Part shown: positions 1 through 8,377 of the stretch, piece by piece
How the letters are laid out: each line of letters begins with the position of its first letter
How positions within the stretch are numbered: position 1 is the first letter of the stretch
Origin: Bin87 sp965203985
GTDB lineage: Bacteria; Chloroflexota; Dehalococcoidia; Lucifugimonadales; UBA3495
Length of the DNA stretch: 64,000 nt
Direction of reading: 5' to 3'
NCBI GenBank assembly: GCA_965203985.1
Contig: CBDBDS010000013.1
Coordinates: 124,001 to 188,000 of the forward strand
Notes under the pieces: generated by a model
Seen by the model: the letters and a program-made list of their open reading frames with translations, nothing else
Told to the model about the DNA's origin: nothing
Database searches by the model: none
Made by a program: the position numbers and the translations under genes

Positions 1-468
1 GGGATTGTTGTGTCCGTAGCGTCCGGCGAGGTTGACCATCGGATACCAGACCAGGGCGGTCTCGCACCGGCCGTCGCCCACCGCCTGGGCGGCGAGGCCC
101 ATCATCGGGCCGATGTAGGGCGCATCGGACACACGATACTGTATGTTCTTGAGCCCCAACTCCCGCTCGATCCACTCCGCCGAGGCGTAGGTCAGGCCGT
201 CCTCGGTGTCGTAGGGCGGGTCAAAGTAGGGGCGCGGCGCCCAGGTCTGCTCGGCGCGGGTTTCGGGACTGGTGATGAGCCCGTCAATGTCGTCCAGGGA
301 CAGGCCGGCATCGGCGATTGCCTTCAGGCAGGCCTCCTTGGTCAGGCCGCCGCAGCTACGATCCATGGTGACGCCGTCCCAGCGCCGGTCGATGTGGGAC
401 TGTCCCCAACCGACCACGGCAACCTTGCCCCGGTGCTCCCAGAGACCCATCCCTTCCTGAAGTCGCAT
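1..468 (-). CDS. Thiolase-family protein (acetyl-CoA acetyltransferase-like), N-terminal part, runs off the window
   Basis: Reverse-strand reading gives 156 codons that continue past base 1. The N-terminus (MRLQEGMGLWEHRGKVAVVG...GWGQS) followed by KEACLKAIADAGLSLDDIDG is the typical opening of SCP-x-like thiolases: a beta strand, then the helix-turn leading to the 'DIDGL' strand. The active-site Cys and His regions lie outside the window. An AGGAG lies just before the chosen ATG at 468; an ATG at 450 is possible. The zinc-ribbon/OB-fold gene 80 bp upstream on the same strand is the usual partner of this subfamily, so the two probably form one acyl-CoA-handling unit. The exact substrate cannot be told from this fragment. 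Confidence 0.85.
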   Translation of the reverse strand, partial: MRLQEGMGLWEHRGKVAVVGWGQSHIDRRWDGVTMDRSCGGLTKEACLKAIADAGLSLDDIDGLITSPETRAEQTWAPRPYFDPPYDTEDGLTYASAEWIERELGLKNIQYRVSDAPYIGPMMGLAAQAVGDGRCETALVWYPMVNLAGRYGHNNP

Positions 469-547
469 CCAACTCCTATCGCTAACCATATCAGCCCCCC
501 TTGCGCCTTGCGCACTGGTATGCGTATTCCGCCGAGACTCGACCGGT

Positions 548-976
548 CTAGGTGACTACCCGCCACTCGTGGACCAACTGGCCGGTGCTCGTTTCCTCAA
601 ATATCAGTTCGACCGGAGCGCCAACGGGAACCTCGCCCGGCGGAGTCCCCGGCAGGTTGGACAGGAAGTTGATGCCCGGGTCCTCGTCCAGGGTGATCAC
701 CGCGAAGTTGATGGGCTGCGCCGATCGGAAGCCACGGATGCGGGAGTCGCGGATCACCATGTAAACGTCGATGTGGCCCTTGCCCTCAACCTCTTTCCAC
801 TCGAAGTTGTCGGCGGAGCCACACTGGTCACACCGCTGGGCGGGCGGATAGTGCATCCGCGGGCAGACGGTGCAATTCTGCAGGACCAGGCGGCGCTCAT
901 TGCAAGCATCCCAGAAAGGCTGGGTCAGATCATTGGGCACCGGACCGGGTCTCTCCAGCCCTGGAATCGTCGACAT
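548..976 (-). CDS. Zn-ribbon and OB-fold protein (DUF35/ChsH2-like thiolase partner)
   Basis: A 142-residue protein. It has an N-terminal helix 'LTQPFWDACNERRLVLQNC', then a rubredoxin-like zinc ribbon (C-x2-C...C-x2-C: NCTVCPRMHYPP and RCDQCGS), then an OB-fold with 'GKGHIDVYMVIRD' and 'INFAVITLDEDPGINFLSNL'. Proteins of this family bind and stabilise thiolases or hydratases acting on CoA thioesters. The start at 976 is chosen because GGAGGGGAG lies just upstream; a longer in-frame version to 1027 has no such site. It is followed on the same strand by the thiolase gene. Confidence 0.9.
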   Translation of the reverse strand: MSTIPGLERPGPVPNDLTQPFWDACNERRLVLQNCTVCPRMHYPPAQRCDQCGSADNFEWKEVEGKGHIDVYMVIRDSRIRGFRSAQPINFAVITLDEDPGINFLSNLPGTPPGEVPVGAPVELIFEETSTGQLVHEWRVVT

Positions 977-1094
977 GGTTCTCCCCTCCTGCGGGTCGTG
1001 CGCCCCGCGCATTGCCGTTGGCGGCATCGTCTGCGCGGATTATATGCAAAGCGACCCATTTGACCATAGATATTTGCGAGTCGATATTGCGCGC

Positions 1095-1454
1095 CTAACC
1101 CTGGCCGGTCCCGTTGTTGATCCACGGCTCGCTAATTCCGGCATCCATCCAGATGAAGTGGAAGCCGGCTTCCAGGGCCAACTGGTGGTCCATCTCGGTG
1201 TCGCCGATATGGTAGTACTCATCGGCCGGGAAGCGCGACTTGACATCGGGAAGGTCCTGCTTGTGCGAGATAAAACTCACCTCGATGCGGTGCCGGTCCC
1301 ATATGGACTGCTGCACCGGCAGCGGCCGGTCTGACGAGCTGCCGATGATGCACCCGTGGGCCTGGGCCTTTCGGACCATGCCCATGGTGATTGGCCCGGG
1401 CGGGTCCCCGGCTTCCAGGGTTCCGTCGATGTCGAAACTTACCAGTACTGCCAA
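1095..1454 (-). CDS. HAD-superfamily hydrolase
   Basis: A 119-residue protein. Motif I is FDIDGTLE near residues 7-14 (nucleophile D and general acid D of DxDGT). The C-terminal motif IV is HIGDTEMDHQLA. Motif II is probably GSSSDRP. The protein is short for a HAD phosphatase and has no large cap domain, so it may be a small C0-type phosphatase or a sequence-divergent member. Substrate unknown. It stands between the thiolase pair and a palindromic repeat, and transcription is away from the CoA-transferase. Confidence 0.8.
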   Translation of the reverse strand: MAVLVSFDIDGTLEAGDPPGPITMGMVRKAQAHGCIIGSSSDRPLPVQQSIWDRHRIEVSFISHKQDLPDVKSRFPADEYYHIGDTEMDHQLALEAGFHFIWMDAGISEPWINNGTGQG

Positions 1455-1478
1455 ATGTGACCTTCCTTCGTAAATTTA

Positions 1479-1590
1479 TCAGAAGCAGGATTTGCCGGAT
1501 TAGAAGATTGACAGGATTGGGAATGTTCTACTGCTGTATGGTCTCAATCTGGCCAACCCTAAAATCCCGAAAATCCTGATTCTGACGATT
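1479..1590. repeat. Imperfect inverted-repeat intergenic element, family B
   Basis: About 110 bp with long imperfect arms. The left arm carries TCAGAAGCAGGATTTGCCGG, and the right arm ends with AATCCTGATTCTGACGATT. A second, better-preserved copy occurs at 14083-14197. Its location between genes, its hairpin symmetry and the absence of an ORF suggest a non-coding palindromic repeat or MITE-like element. Confidence 0.75.
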
Positions 1591-1593
1591 TCC

Positions 1594-4062
1594 CTACGGC
1601 TCCCCACCCGCCGACGGGTCCGCCCATTGCACGACGCCGCGGGCGCCCAGTTCCTCGATCTCCTGGTCGGCGTATCCGAGTTCACGAAGCAGGGGCCTGG
1701 TGTGCTGCCCGATTTGGCTGGAGGTTCGGTAGATACCGGGGGTAAGGGAAAACTCGACCAGCCCTCCGTAACGGCGATACTTACCGATGTACGGGTGCTC
1801 GACCTCGACACTCAGATCGTTCGCCCGGGCGTGGGGATGGTCGGCGTAAAAATCTCCCTCCACGGCTTCGTCAGCCTGGACGCAGCCAACGTCAGCAGCA
1901 GTCAGCAACTCCTCCCACTCGGTGGCGGCGCGGCCGGCGAAGATCGCCGAGATTTCGGCGACCAGCGCATCGTCGTTGGCCTGGCGCGTCTCCCCGGTGG
2001 AGAAGCGGCCATCCGCGAGGAGATCCGCCCGATCCACGGCCCGGCAGAAAGCCTCCCATTCGTCCTGGAACAGGCAGCCCAGGAAAACCCAGCCTTCCTG
2101 GCACCGGTACAGCCGATAGAGGGCATGAAGCCCGTGGATATCCTCGTCGGGCATGGCAATGGGAGGACGGTTAGCGTGGTCGTAGTACTCGTCGGCGTTG
2201 GTCCAGGCGTTGGCGTTGAGCATGGTAAGCTCAACGGGTTGGCCCGCACCAGTGGTTTCTCGCGCCCGCAGAGCCAACAGCACCGCCGTGGCCACCGCCG
2301 GCGAAGTGTTCTGGTCCGGGCCCCAGTTGGATTTCATGAGCCAGCGGGTGGCCTCAACGGTCTCCTCAACATCCATGACCTGTTCCGGAGGCGGGGGCAT
2401 GCCCCGGCCCATCTGCCGCATGGCGCCGCCCATGATGGCGCCGGGGATGGGATGGGCGCCGGGCCGGCGCGCGTGGGGCCCGTGTTCACCGTAGGAAGCC
2501 ATCCAGACGTGGATCAGGCGCGGGTTGATCTTCCGGCAGGTTTCCCAGTCGATAGTGAGACGCTCGGGAACACCGAGGCGGAAGTTGTGCGACAGAACGT
2601 CCGCTTGGGCAATGAGCTTGTGGATGATCTCCTTTCCTTCGGGGGTCTGGAGGTCGATCTGAATGCCTTCCTTGCCGGCGTAGGTCCGCGCGTCGGCGAC
2701 TGCCACCGCAGTGGAACGCCGTCCCTCGTCCAACCGCCGGTCGGTGGCGTCGACCTTGATGACCCGCGCCCCCAGGTCGGCCAGAAGGGCCGCGCCGTAG
2801 GGTCCCGCCTGGATCGTCGCCAGGTCGAGGACGGTGATTCCCGCCAGCGGGTGCGGCGGCGCATCCGCGCCGTTCGCCCCCATGGAGGCGGCAGGCGCGG
2901 ATGCGGAATGGCCGATGCGTCCCAACACCTCGGCGTTGTGCTGTCCCACATCGGGGGCCGGCCCGCTGGGTTCGCCCGGAGTTTCTTTCAAATCGATCAG
3001 CGGGGCCAGGGTGCGCATCGGGCCCACGCGGGGATCATCAATGGTGACCACCGTACCGTTTGCGACCACGGCGGGGTGATCCATGGCCTGGACGCTGGTG
3101 CGGTAGGGCTCGGCGGCGATGTTGCCGTCCTCGAGATAAATCTCCATCCATTCGTCGGCGGTCTTCTCCGCCTGCTTCTCCAGTATCTCCCGGCGCAGGA
3201 GTTCCTGGTTCTCGAAATTCAGGGCAGGAACCCGGGCGAAGCGCCCATCCTCCAGCAGGGGGCCGAGGCCAATGGCTTTGAGATGGCCCTGGATGTGCGG
3301 CACCCGCTGGTTGGCGTGCTGGAGCCACGCGCCTTCCCTGGTGCGCACGGGAACGTATCCGATGGACGAAAGGCCCCGGCCGCGGGGTCGCGCGGGAAAC
3401 CGCTCCGGGTCGCGGCGACGGAGTTGCATGTTCACCAGCCCGCCGTCGCCGACGTTGTTGTCGTGGGGCGAGGCGAGGGTCTGGACGATGCTGGTCTGGA
3501 CCCACTGCCCGCGTCCGGACAGGTCCCGCACGCGCAGAGCGCCCAGGATGCCGCGCACCGCCGCCTGGCTGGCGTGCCAGCTGCCGGTGTTCACCGCGGA
3601 ATAGACCGGGCCGTCGCGGTTGGGCTGGCCCTCCAGGTTGAGCATGCGGCCGGCCTTGGCGGCGACGACTCCCTCGTACCCTTTCACCCGGCGGAGCGGC
3701 CCCTTTTGCCCGAAGCCGGTGATAGAGCAGTAAACCAACTGCGGATAGAGCTGCGCCAGAGCATCATAATCCAGGCCCCAGTCCGCCATGTCGCCGGGAC
3801 GGAAGGACTCAACGAGGACATCGGCCCCGGCGGCCAACCGGATGGCCTGCTCGCGGCCCTCCTCCGTACCGAGGTCAAGCGCGACGCCTTTCTTGCCCCG
3901 GTTCCACGAGATCCAGGCCGGCTGATAGCGGAACGGATCGCCGCCGGGAGGCTCTACCTTGATGACCTCGGCCCCGTAGTCGGCCAACACCAGGGTGCAG
4001 AGTGCCCCCGGCATCCCCAGCGAGAAATCCAGGACGGTCAGGCCTGTACATGGTCCTGCCAC
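1594..4062 (-). CDS. CoA-transferase family III (CaiB/BaiF), two fused copies
   Basis: The 822-residue protein holds two consecutive family III domains (about 1-385 and 403-822), joined by a Gly/Ala/Pro-rich linker. Each opens with the hallmark 'L-G-[IL]-T-V-L-D' strand followed by 'A-D-[YL]-G-A-x-V-I-K-V'. Family III enzymes move CoA between carboxylic acids through an aspartyl-CoA anhydride. In the second domain a candidate catalytic Asp is present (NWGPDQN, D583). In the first domain the aligned position reads NTGSW (about residue 161), so that half may be non-catalytic. The start is GTG with GGAGGTG upstream. Normal family members are about 400 residues and dimerise, so a fused pseudo-dimer is plausible. 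Confidence 0.92.
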   Translation of the reverse strand: MAGPCTGLTVLDFSLGMPGALCTLVLADYGAEVIKVEPPGGDPFRYQPAWISWNRGKKGVALDLGTEEGREQAIRLAAGADVLVESFRPGDMADWGLDYDALAQLYPQLVYCSITGFGQKGPLRRVKGYEGVVAAKAGRMLNLEGQPNRDGPVYSAVNTGSWHASQAAVRGILGALRVRDLSGRGQWVQTSIVQTLASPHDNNVGDGGLVNMQLRRRDPERFPARPRGRGLSSIGYVPVRTREGAWLQHANQRVPHIQGHLKAIGLGPLLEDGRFARVPALNFENQELLRREILEKQAEKTADEWMEIYLEDGNIAAEPYRTSVQAMDHPAVVANGTVVTIDDPRVGPMRTLAPLIDLKETPGEPSGPAPDVGQHNAEVLGRIGHSASAPAASMGANGADAPPHPLAGITVLDLATIQAGPYGAALLADLGARVIKVDATDRRLDEGRRSTAVAVADARTYAGKEGIQIDLQTPEGKEIIHKLIAQADVLSHNFRLGVPERLTIDWETCRKINPRLIHVWMASYGEHGPHARRPGAHPIPGAIMGGAMRQMGRGMPPPPEQVMDVEETVEATRWLMKSNWGPDQNTSPAVATAVLLALRARETTGAGQPVELTMLNANAWTNADEYYDHANRPPIAMPDEDIHGLHALYRLYRCQEGWVFLGCLFQDEWEAFCRAVDRADLLADGRFSTGETRQANDDALVAEISAIFAGRAATEWEELLTAADVGCVQADEAVEGDFYADHPHARANDLSVEVEHPYIGKYRRYGGLVEFSLTPGIYRTSSQIGQHTRPLLRELGYADQEIEELGARGVVQWADPSAGGEP

Positions 4063-4271
4063 GGTTCACCTCCCCGTTTGGCCGTATGGGTTCCGGTTTG
4101 CCAGGATCGCGGCCCGTTGCCTGGCACAAAGCTGCGGTTGCCGCAGATTGGCAGAAGGGGTCCGGCTGGCGATTGTTGAGTTCGCAGCACGAATCGGCTG
4201 GCGCGGGTGAGTATGCAGTCCGCCAAAGACGCGCGTCAACCTTGCGCAACCGCGACGGCGCTCCCGCTTGA

Positions 4272-4405
4272 TCTTTTACATCTACATCGATGAACAGGAT
4301 GGATAGGATACCGGCAGCGCCGCTCCATTTGAGGCGCTGTCCCATGCGCAGGGACCTTCCCGATATTCAATTAAATCCTGTCCATCCTGCGCATCGCTGT
4401 AAAAC
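4272..4405. repeat. Inverted pair of 'ATCCTGTCCATC' repeats, family A, within a 490-bp gene-free stretch
   Basis: The gap from 4063 to 4551 has no supportable gene. It contains a left arm (ACATCGATGAACAGGATGG near 4280) and an oppositely oriented right arm (AAATCCTGTCCATCCTGCG near 4375), separated by about 60 bp. Related single arms occur at 16872-16902 and 21908-21940. The last 100 bp hold the promoter of the next gene. Confidence 0.7.
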
Positions 4406-4452
4406 TACCCACGTCGTCGTCGAAAGCGGGTACGCGTGGGGACCGGCCGCCG

Positions 4453-4481
4453 TTGCCGGGCCGGGGGCCGCCTGCTACAAT
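4453..4481 (+). promoter_or_regulatory. Predicted sigma-70-type promoter of the SMP-30 gene
   Basis: TTGCCG (4453-4458), a 17-bp spacer and TACAAT (4476-4481), with an extended -10 TG one base upstream. It lies about 70 bp before the ATG at 4552. Confidence 0.55.
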
Positions 4482-4551
4482 CGGCCGGTGGCAGCGCCGT
4501 CGCAATACATCCACAATTCCCAGGCGCGACGGGCCCAAGGAGTTAGCCATT

Positions 4552-5463
4552 ATGTCGTGGCGGTTCAGTCTCCTCAATCGCTTTGAAGACCCTCCGGGCG
4601 GCATCACCGAAGGGCCGGCATGGAACGGAGAAGTAATACTTTTCACACACATCCATGCCAGCAGAATATATGCCTATAACCCCAAGTCGGGAGATTTCTC
4701 CGTTTACCGCGAAAACACCAACCGCACTAACGGACTGGCCTTCGACTCCCAGGGCCGACTGTTCGGCTGCTGCCAGAATGGTCGGGCGATTGTCCGCTTC
4801 GACCCGGACGGCAATATGGTCACCGTTGCCGACAACCTGGACGGGGTGCCACTGAACACTCCCAACGACCTGGCCATCGACTCCCAGGGCCGTATCTGGT
4901 TCACCAACCCGTGGAACACCGGCAACATCGATCCCCACGAGGTCGAGCAACTGGACAACCGCTCGGTGCTGTGCGCCGTGCCCCAAGCCGACGGTTCCTA
5001 CCAGACCGTCCGCTCCACCTACGACACCACCATGCCCAACGGCATCCTGGTGTCACCCGACGGCAATACGCTGTACGTCGCCGAAAGCAACAGCGACCGG
5101 ATCGAGATCGACCGGGAGCTCCGCGCCTACCCCATCAACGCCGACGGCACCCTGGGAACCTACACCACGCTGCACACCTTCGGACGCGACGCCAACCGGG
5201 TGCACCGGGGAATCGACGGTATGTGCCTTGATGCCGACGGCAACATCATCGCCACCGCCGGCTGGCCCACGGGCGGGCCCGGCCCGATGCTGTACGTCTT
5301 CTCGCCCACGGGCAGGGTCATAGAAACCCATCCCGTCGCGGCGACGCGCCCCACCAACGTGTGCTTCGGCGGCCCGGATCTCACCGACGTCTTCGTCACC
5401 TCCACCGACGGCCATTTCTTCCACGCCAGCACCGACCGGGTCGGCTGGGCGATCTACCCATAA
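4552..5463 (+). CDS. SMP-30/gluconolactonase-type beta-propeller hydrolase
   Basis: A 303-residue protein. 'GGITEGPAW' near residue 19 provides the first metal-binding Glu, 'NTPNDLAIDSQGRIWFT' the Asn/Asp pair, and 'MPNGILVSPDGNTLYVAES' the third ligand region. These are the signature blades of the SMP-30/gluconolactonase/LRE-like family, which hydrolyses sugar or other lactones with a divalent metal. An AGGAG 14 bases upstream fixes the ATG at 4552; a longer in-frame reading to 4453 would start inside the promoter. No signal peptide, so cytoplasmic. Confidence 0.9.
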   Translation: MSWRFSLLNRFEDPPGGITEGPAWNGEVILFTHIHASRIYAYNPKSGDFSVYRENTNRTNGLAFDSQGRLFGCCQNGRAIVRFDPDGNMVTVADNLDGVPLNTPNDLAIDSQGRIWFTNPWNTGNIDPHEVEQLDNRSVLCAVPQADGSYQTVRSTYDTTMPNGILVSPDGNTLYVAESNSDRIEIDRELRAYPINADGTLGTYTTLHTFGRDANRVHRGIDGMCLDADGNIIATAGWPTGGPGPMLYVFSPTGRVIETHPVAATRPTNVCFGGPDLTDVFVTSTDGHFFHASTDRVGWAIYP

Positions 5464-5518
5464 CGACGTAACCGCAACTTCGATACCCCGCAGCTCCGAT
5501 AACAGGGAGGTCCCGGTC

Positions 5519-5833
5519 ATGACCACGACCATGACGCCAACTCCGGAACCGGAGGATGACCCCTTCGATCAGGTGGAACGCCAGATCGACTGGGTCGAGC
5601 AGCTGGAAAACGTCAGGGTACGCCACGAAAGCCTGTCCGCCTCCCGAGACGTGGTTCCCTACGTTGAAGCTTTACGGGAATCGATAATCAAGCTGGCCGG
5701 GCGGCAGACCTACGAGGACCTCCAGTTGCTGTACGGCAAGGAGGCCGCCGACCTGATTGACACCGTGCGGCGGCGGGACCCGGACGACTCCTGGAACGGC
5801 GCCATCAAGCCGGGCCTGCTGCGGGAAGGCTGA
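5519..5833 (+). CDS. Hypothetical protein, acidic and helical
   Basis: A 104-residue protein starting at ATG 5519, preceded by GGGAGG. It is rich in Glu/Asp with a Pro-Glu-rich N-terminus, then a helical segment around 'DQVERQIDWVEQLENVRVRHES' and a second around 'TYEDLQLLYGKEAADLIDTVRRRD'. No recognised domain, no membrane segment. It lies 55 bp after the SMP-30 gene and 48 bp before another small gene on the same strand, so the three may be co-transcribed. Confidence 0.6.
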   Translation: MTTTMTPTPEPEDDPFDQVERQIDWVEQLENVRVRHESLSASRDVVPYVEALRESIIKLAGRQTYEDLQLLYGKEAADLIDTVRRRDPDDSWNGAIKPGLLREG

Positions 5834-5881
5834 TCGCACTTTTGGGAGTGCACGTTAAGCAACCAACCGGGTGGTGTCTTC

Positions 5882-6238
5882 ATGCAACGCAGACGCTTGA
5901 GCAGCTACGGCATCGGCCGCGACCAACTCCGCCAGGGCGGCGGACGCGGCAACGGCAATGACCACTTCGACGAACTGGTCGGAAGTGTCGAGTTCTACGT
6001 CTACCAGACCCCAGGCCGGCGGGTGAAAGGCTTCGACAGTCTGAAGCTTTTCGCAGAAGGCGAAGGGTGCGAGTTGCTCTACACCGCCGACGCGCCGCCC
6101 GAGTTGTCCGACTACGAAACCCTGCGCATCACCCATCGCCGGTCCGAACCCATACCGGAGACGGTGCTGAAGCGCGCCCACTCCTGGGCCCACCGCAACA
6201 ACTTTCTGCACAGCTTCTTCAAGCCGATGTACCGTTGA
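5882..6238 (+). CDS. Hypothetical protein
   Basis: A 118-residue soluble protein. After a basic, Gly-rich N-terminus it shows alternating strands ('VGSVEFYVYQTPGRRVKGFDSLKLFAEGEG') and a C-terminal amphipathic helix ending in 'FFKPMYR'. I do not recognise the family. Codon use matches neighbouring genes and the reading frame is closed by a hairpin 24 bp downstream, which supports it as a real gene. Confidence 0.6.
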   Translation: MQRRRLSSYGIGRDQLRQGGGRGNGNDHFDELVGSVEFYVYQTPGRRVKGFDSLKLFAEGEGCELLYTADAPPELSDYETLRITHRRSEPIPETVLKRAHSWAHRNNFLHSFFKPMYR

Positions 6239-6261
6239 CACCTGGAACACCTGACTTGTGC

Positions 6262-6285
6262 AAGGGCGAATGATCATTCGCCCTT
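6262..6285. terminator. Perfect 24-bp palindrome, probable terminator
   Basis: Self-complementary sequence with arms AAGGGCGAAT and ATTCGCCCTT around GATC. It lies 24 bp after the stop of the gene ending at 6238. It resembles the GGGCGACC...GGTCGCCC hairpins at 12096-12115 and 47045-47064, which also follow genes. No clear U-run. Confidence 0.5.
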
Positions 6286-6312
6286 ATGCGTGTCCGGTCT
6301 GGTTTCGATCCC

Positions 6313-7617
6313 ATGAGCGTCCCCACCGTCGCGGAACGGGCCATTCGCCGCCGCATTGCCCGCCACGGCCCGATCACCTTCGCGGAGTACATGGCGCGGG
6401 CACTGTACGGGCCCGGCGGGTACTACACCCGCAGCGGCACCGGCAGCGATTACTACACGAGCCCGCAGGTGCATCCCGCCTTCGGCGCGCTGCTGGCGGT
6501 TCAGCTGTTCCAGTTCTGGCGTCTGCTGGACCGGCCCGACCCATTCTTCGTGATCGAGCCTGGCGCCGGTGACGGCCTGCTGGGGCGCGACGTATGCAGC
6601 GCCGCCAGCCATCTTCCCGAAGGTTTTCCCGGATCGCTGCGCTACGTAGCGGTTGAACGCCGCCCTGGGGTCCGCGATACTCGCGATCCGGCATTCACGA
6701 AAATCGCCGGCGACGCGCGACGACTGCCTTTTCGTAAGGTCGCCGGCTGCATAATCTCCAACGAGTTGCTGGATGCCCTTCCGGTCCATCGGGTGCGTAT
6801 GGAGGATGGGAACCTGCACGAGTTGTACGTGGGCATCCAGTCCGACGTCGCCGACGGCTACGAAGGCCAGTTGGTGGAAGTCGCCGGCGATCCGTCCGCT
6901 CCAGACTTGGAGCGGCGGTTGTCCGACCTGGGGGTCAACCTTGTCGATGGACAGACCGCCGAAATCTGCCTGCTGCTCGACGACTGGGCGGCGTCAGTGG
7001 CGTCGACGCTGGATACGGGGTTTGTCCTCGCCATCGACTACGGCCGCGGCGCGGTGGATCTCTACGACCCGACGCAACGGCCCCACGGAACCCTCGTGAC
7101 TTACCGCTCGCACCGGCAGACCGATTCGCCACTGGCGGATCCGGGCCGGCAGGACATCACGGCCCAGGTGGACTTCACGTCGGTTCGTCTCGCCGGAGAT
7201 CGGGCGGGGCTGAGCACCGTGGGGGAGTTGTCCCAAGGCAGGTTTCTCACGCGCCTCGGGCTGCAAGCCATTCGCCGCAATGGGCCGCCGCGGGAGGTCG
7301 GGGGCGGTGGGTGGATCACGATCCCACTGCATCCCGAGGGTTCGCTCCCCGATGCCCTGGACATGCCCTTCGCGCCGGCCCGGGACGACGCCCGGGATTG
7401 GCTGACCGGGCTGACACACCTGGCGCGTCCGGGCGGATTGGGCGATTTCCGCGTCCTGGTGCAGGCCAAGGGGGTTGCTGCCGACCGTGCGGCCGCGGCG
7501 CTTTCGTGGCTGGATGAAGAGGGCGCGTCCGGAGATTACAGGCCATCGCAGTTGGCCACCATGATTCCCGCCGACGCGCTGGCGCTGGACTTGGAGCGGT
7601 TACGGCTGGGCCGGTAA
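6313..7617 (+). CDS. SAM-dependent methyltransferase, MidA/NDUFAF7 family
   Basis: A 434-residue protein. Family marks are the N-terminal 'ITFAEYMARALYGPGGYYTR', the SAM-binding 'VIEPGAGDG' (about 80-88), 'GCIISNELLDALPVHRV' and 'VLAIDYGRGAVDLY'. The eukaryotic homologue NDUFAF7 methylates an arginine of respiratory complex I; the bacterial role is not settled. I chose ATG 6313 over 6286 because the upstream ATG abuts the palindrome and the family begins close to this Met; neither has a strong ribosome site. Confidence 0.85.
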   Translation: MSVPTVAERAIRRRIARHGPITFAEYMARALYGPGGYYTRSGTGSDYYTSPQVHPAFGALLAVQLFQFWRLLDRPDPFFVIEPGAGDGLLGRDVCSAASHLPEGFPGSLRYVAVERRPGVRDTRDPAFTKIAGDARRLPFRKVAGCIISNELLDALPVHRVRMEDGNLHELYVGIQSDVADGYEGQLVEVAGDPSAPDLERRLSDLGVNLVDGQTAEICLLLDDWAASVASTLDTGFVLAIDYGRGAVDLYDPTQRPHGTLVTYRSHRQTDSPLADPGRQDITAQVDFTSVRLAGDRAGLSTVGELSQGRFLTRLGLQAIRRNGPPREVGGGGWITIPLHPEGSLPDALDMPFAPARDDARDWLTGLTHLARPGGLGDFRVLVQAKGVAADRAAAALSWLDEEGASGDYRPSQLATMIPADALALDLERLRLGR

Positions 7618-7651
7618 TCCGGCGCTGCTGCAATGGGCGACGGGCGTCGGC

Positions 7652-7681
7652 CTGCCAGCCGCAATCTGCCCGGAGTATAAT
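7652..7681 (+). promoter_or_regulatory. Predicted promoter giving a nearly leaderless mRNA
   Basis: CTGCCA (7652-7657), an 18-bp spacer and a consensus TATAAT (7676-7681). The next ATG is at 7687, so transcription would be expected to start at or next to the start codon. A CGGAG overlapping the -10 box would be usable only on read-through mRNA. Confidence 0.45.
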
Positions 7682-7686
7682 TGCCG

Positions 7687-8373
7687 ATGAAGACTTTTCT
7701 CATCATATCGGTCATCGCCTATGTGATTCTCATCATCGGGGGCGCCGCGACTGCGCTGACCGCCACCATAGAGATCTACACTTTTTGGGGGCGTGAACTT
7801 CCCGACATCTTGACCGCAGCGATTATCAACACGGCCGCAATATTTGCCGCCACCAGCTTCATTGGAGTGTTGGATATGTTCATGACATTATGGACCCTGC
7901 TCAAGAGCAAGGACTGGGAGGAAGAGGCGCGCAAGGAACGGGAAGCTGACCGCCAGGCCCGGGAGAAAGAACGCGAAGACAACCGCCAGGCCCGCGCCGT
8001 TGAGCAGGAGGCCCGGGAGAAAGAACGCGAGGAAAACCGCAAACTCCGCGAGGCGGAACTGAACGCCCGGGAGAAGGAACTGGAAATCAGCCGTCAGGCC
8101 CGCGCCGCCGAACAACAGGCCCGCGAAAAAGAGTTTGAGGCCAACCATCAGTTGCGCGAGGCGGAACTCCAGGCCCGCTTACAGTCCATGGAGGCGGAAC
8201 GCCTTGCCCGGGAGCAAGCCGTCAGGGAAAACCGTGACTTCCAGCAGCGTATTCTTGATGAGTTGGCCGCAGACCGAGCGGCGCAAGCTCAGATGACCTC
8301 GCGCGTCATGGACCTGCTGGAGCAGATGAGCCATCGCCTGAATGGCGACAGCGGCCGCGGCCGCCCGGAGTGA
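7687..8373 (+). CDS. Membrane-anchored coiled-coil protein
   Basis: A 228-residue protein. Two hydrophobic segments (about residues 3-25 and 42-72) are followed by about 120 residues of charged heptad-like repeat rich in 'RQAREKE' and 'REAEL' units, then a short C-terminal helix. The repeats are visible in the DNA as well. This predicts an inner-membrane protein with a long cytoplasmic coiled coil. No enzyme motif. It ends 4 bp before the next gene, so the two are coupled. A second protein of the same plan lies at 18253-18639. Confidence 0.75.
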   Translation: MKTFLIISVIAYVILIIGGAATALTATIEIYTFWGRELPDILTAAIINTAAIFAATSFIGVLDMFMTLWTLLKSKDWEEEARKEREADRQAREKEREDNRQARAVEQEAREKEREENRKLREAELNAREKELEISRQARAAEQQAREKEFEANHQLREAELQARLQSMEAERLAREQAVRENRDFQQRILDELAADRAAQAQMTSRVMDLLEQMSHRLNGDSGRGRPE

Positions 8374-8377
8374 CGCC

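Noticed and set aside
1627..4179. 850-residue open frame on the + strand opposite the fused CoA-transferase
   Set aside because: It mirrors a well-matched family III CoA-transferase and shows no recognisable domain; long antisense frames are common in GC-rich DNA.
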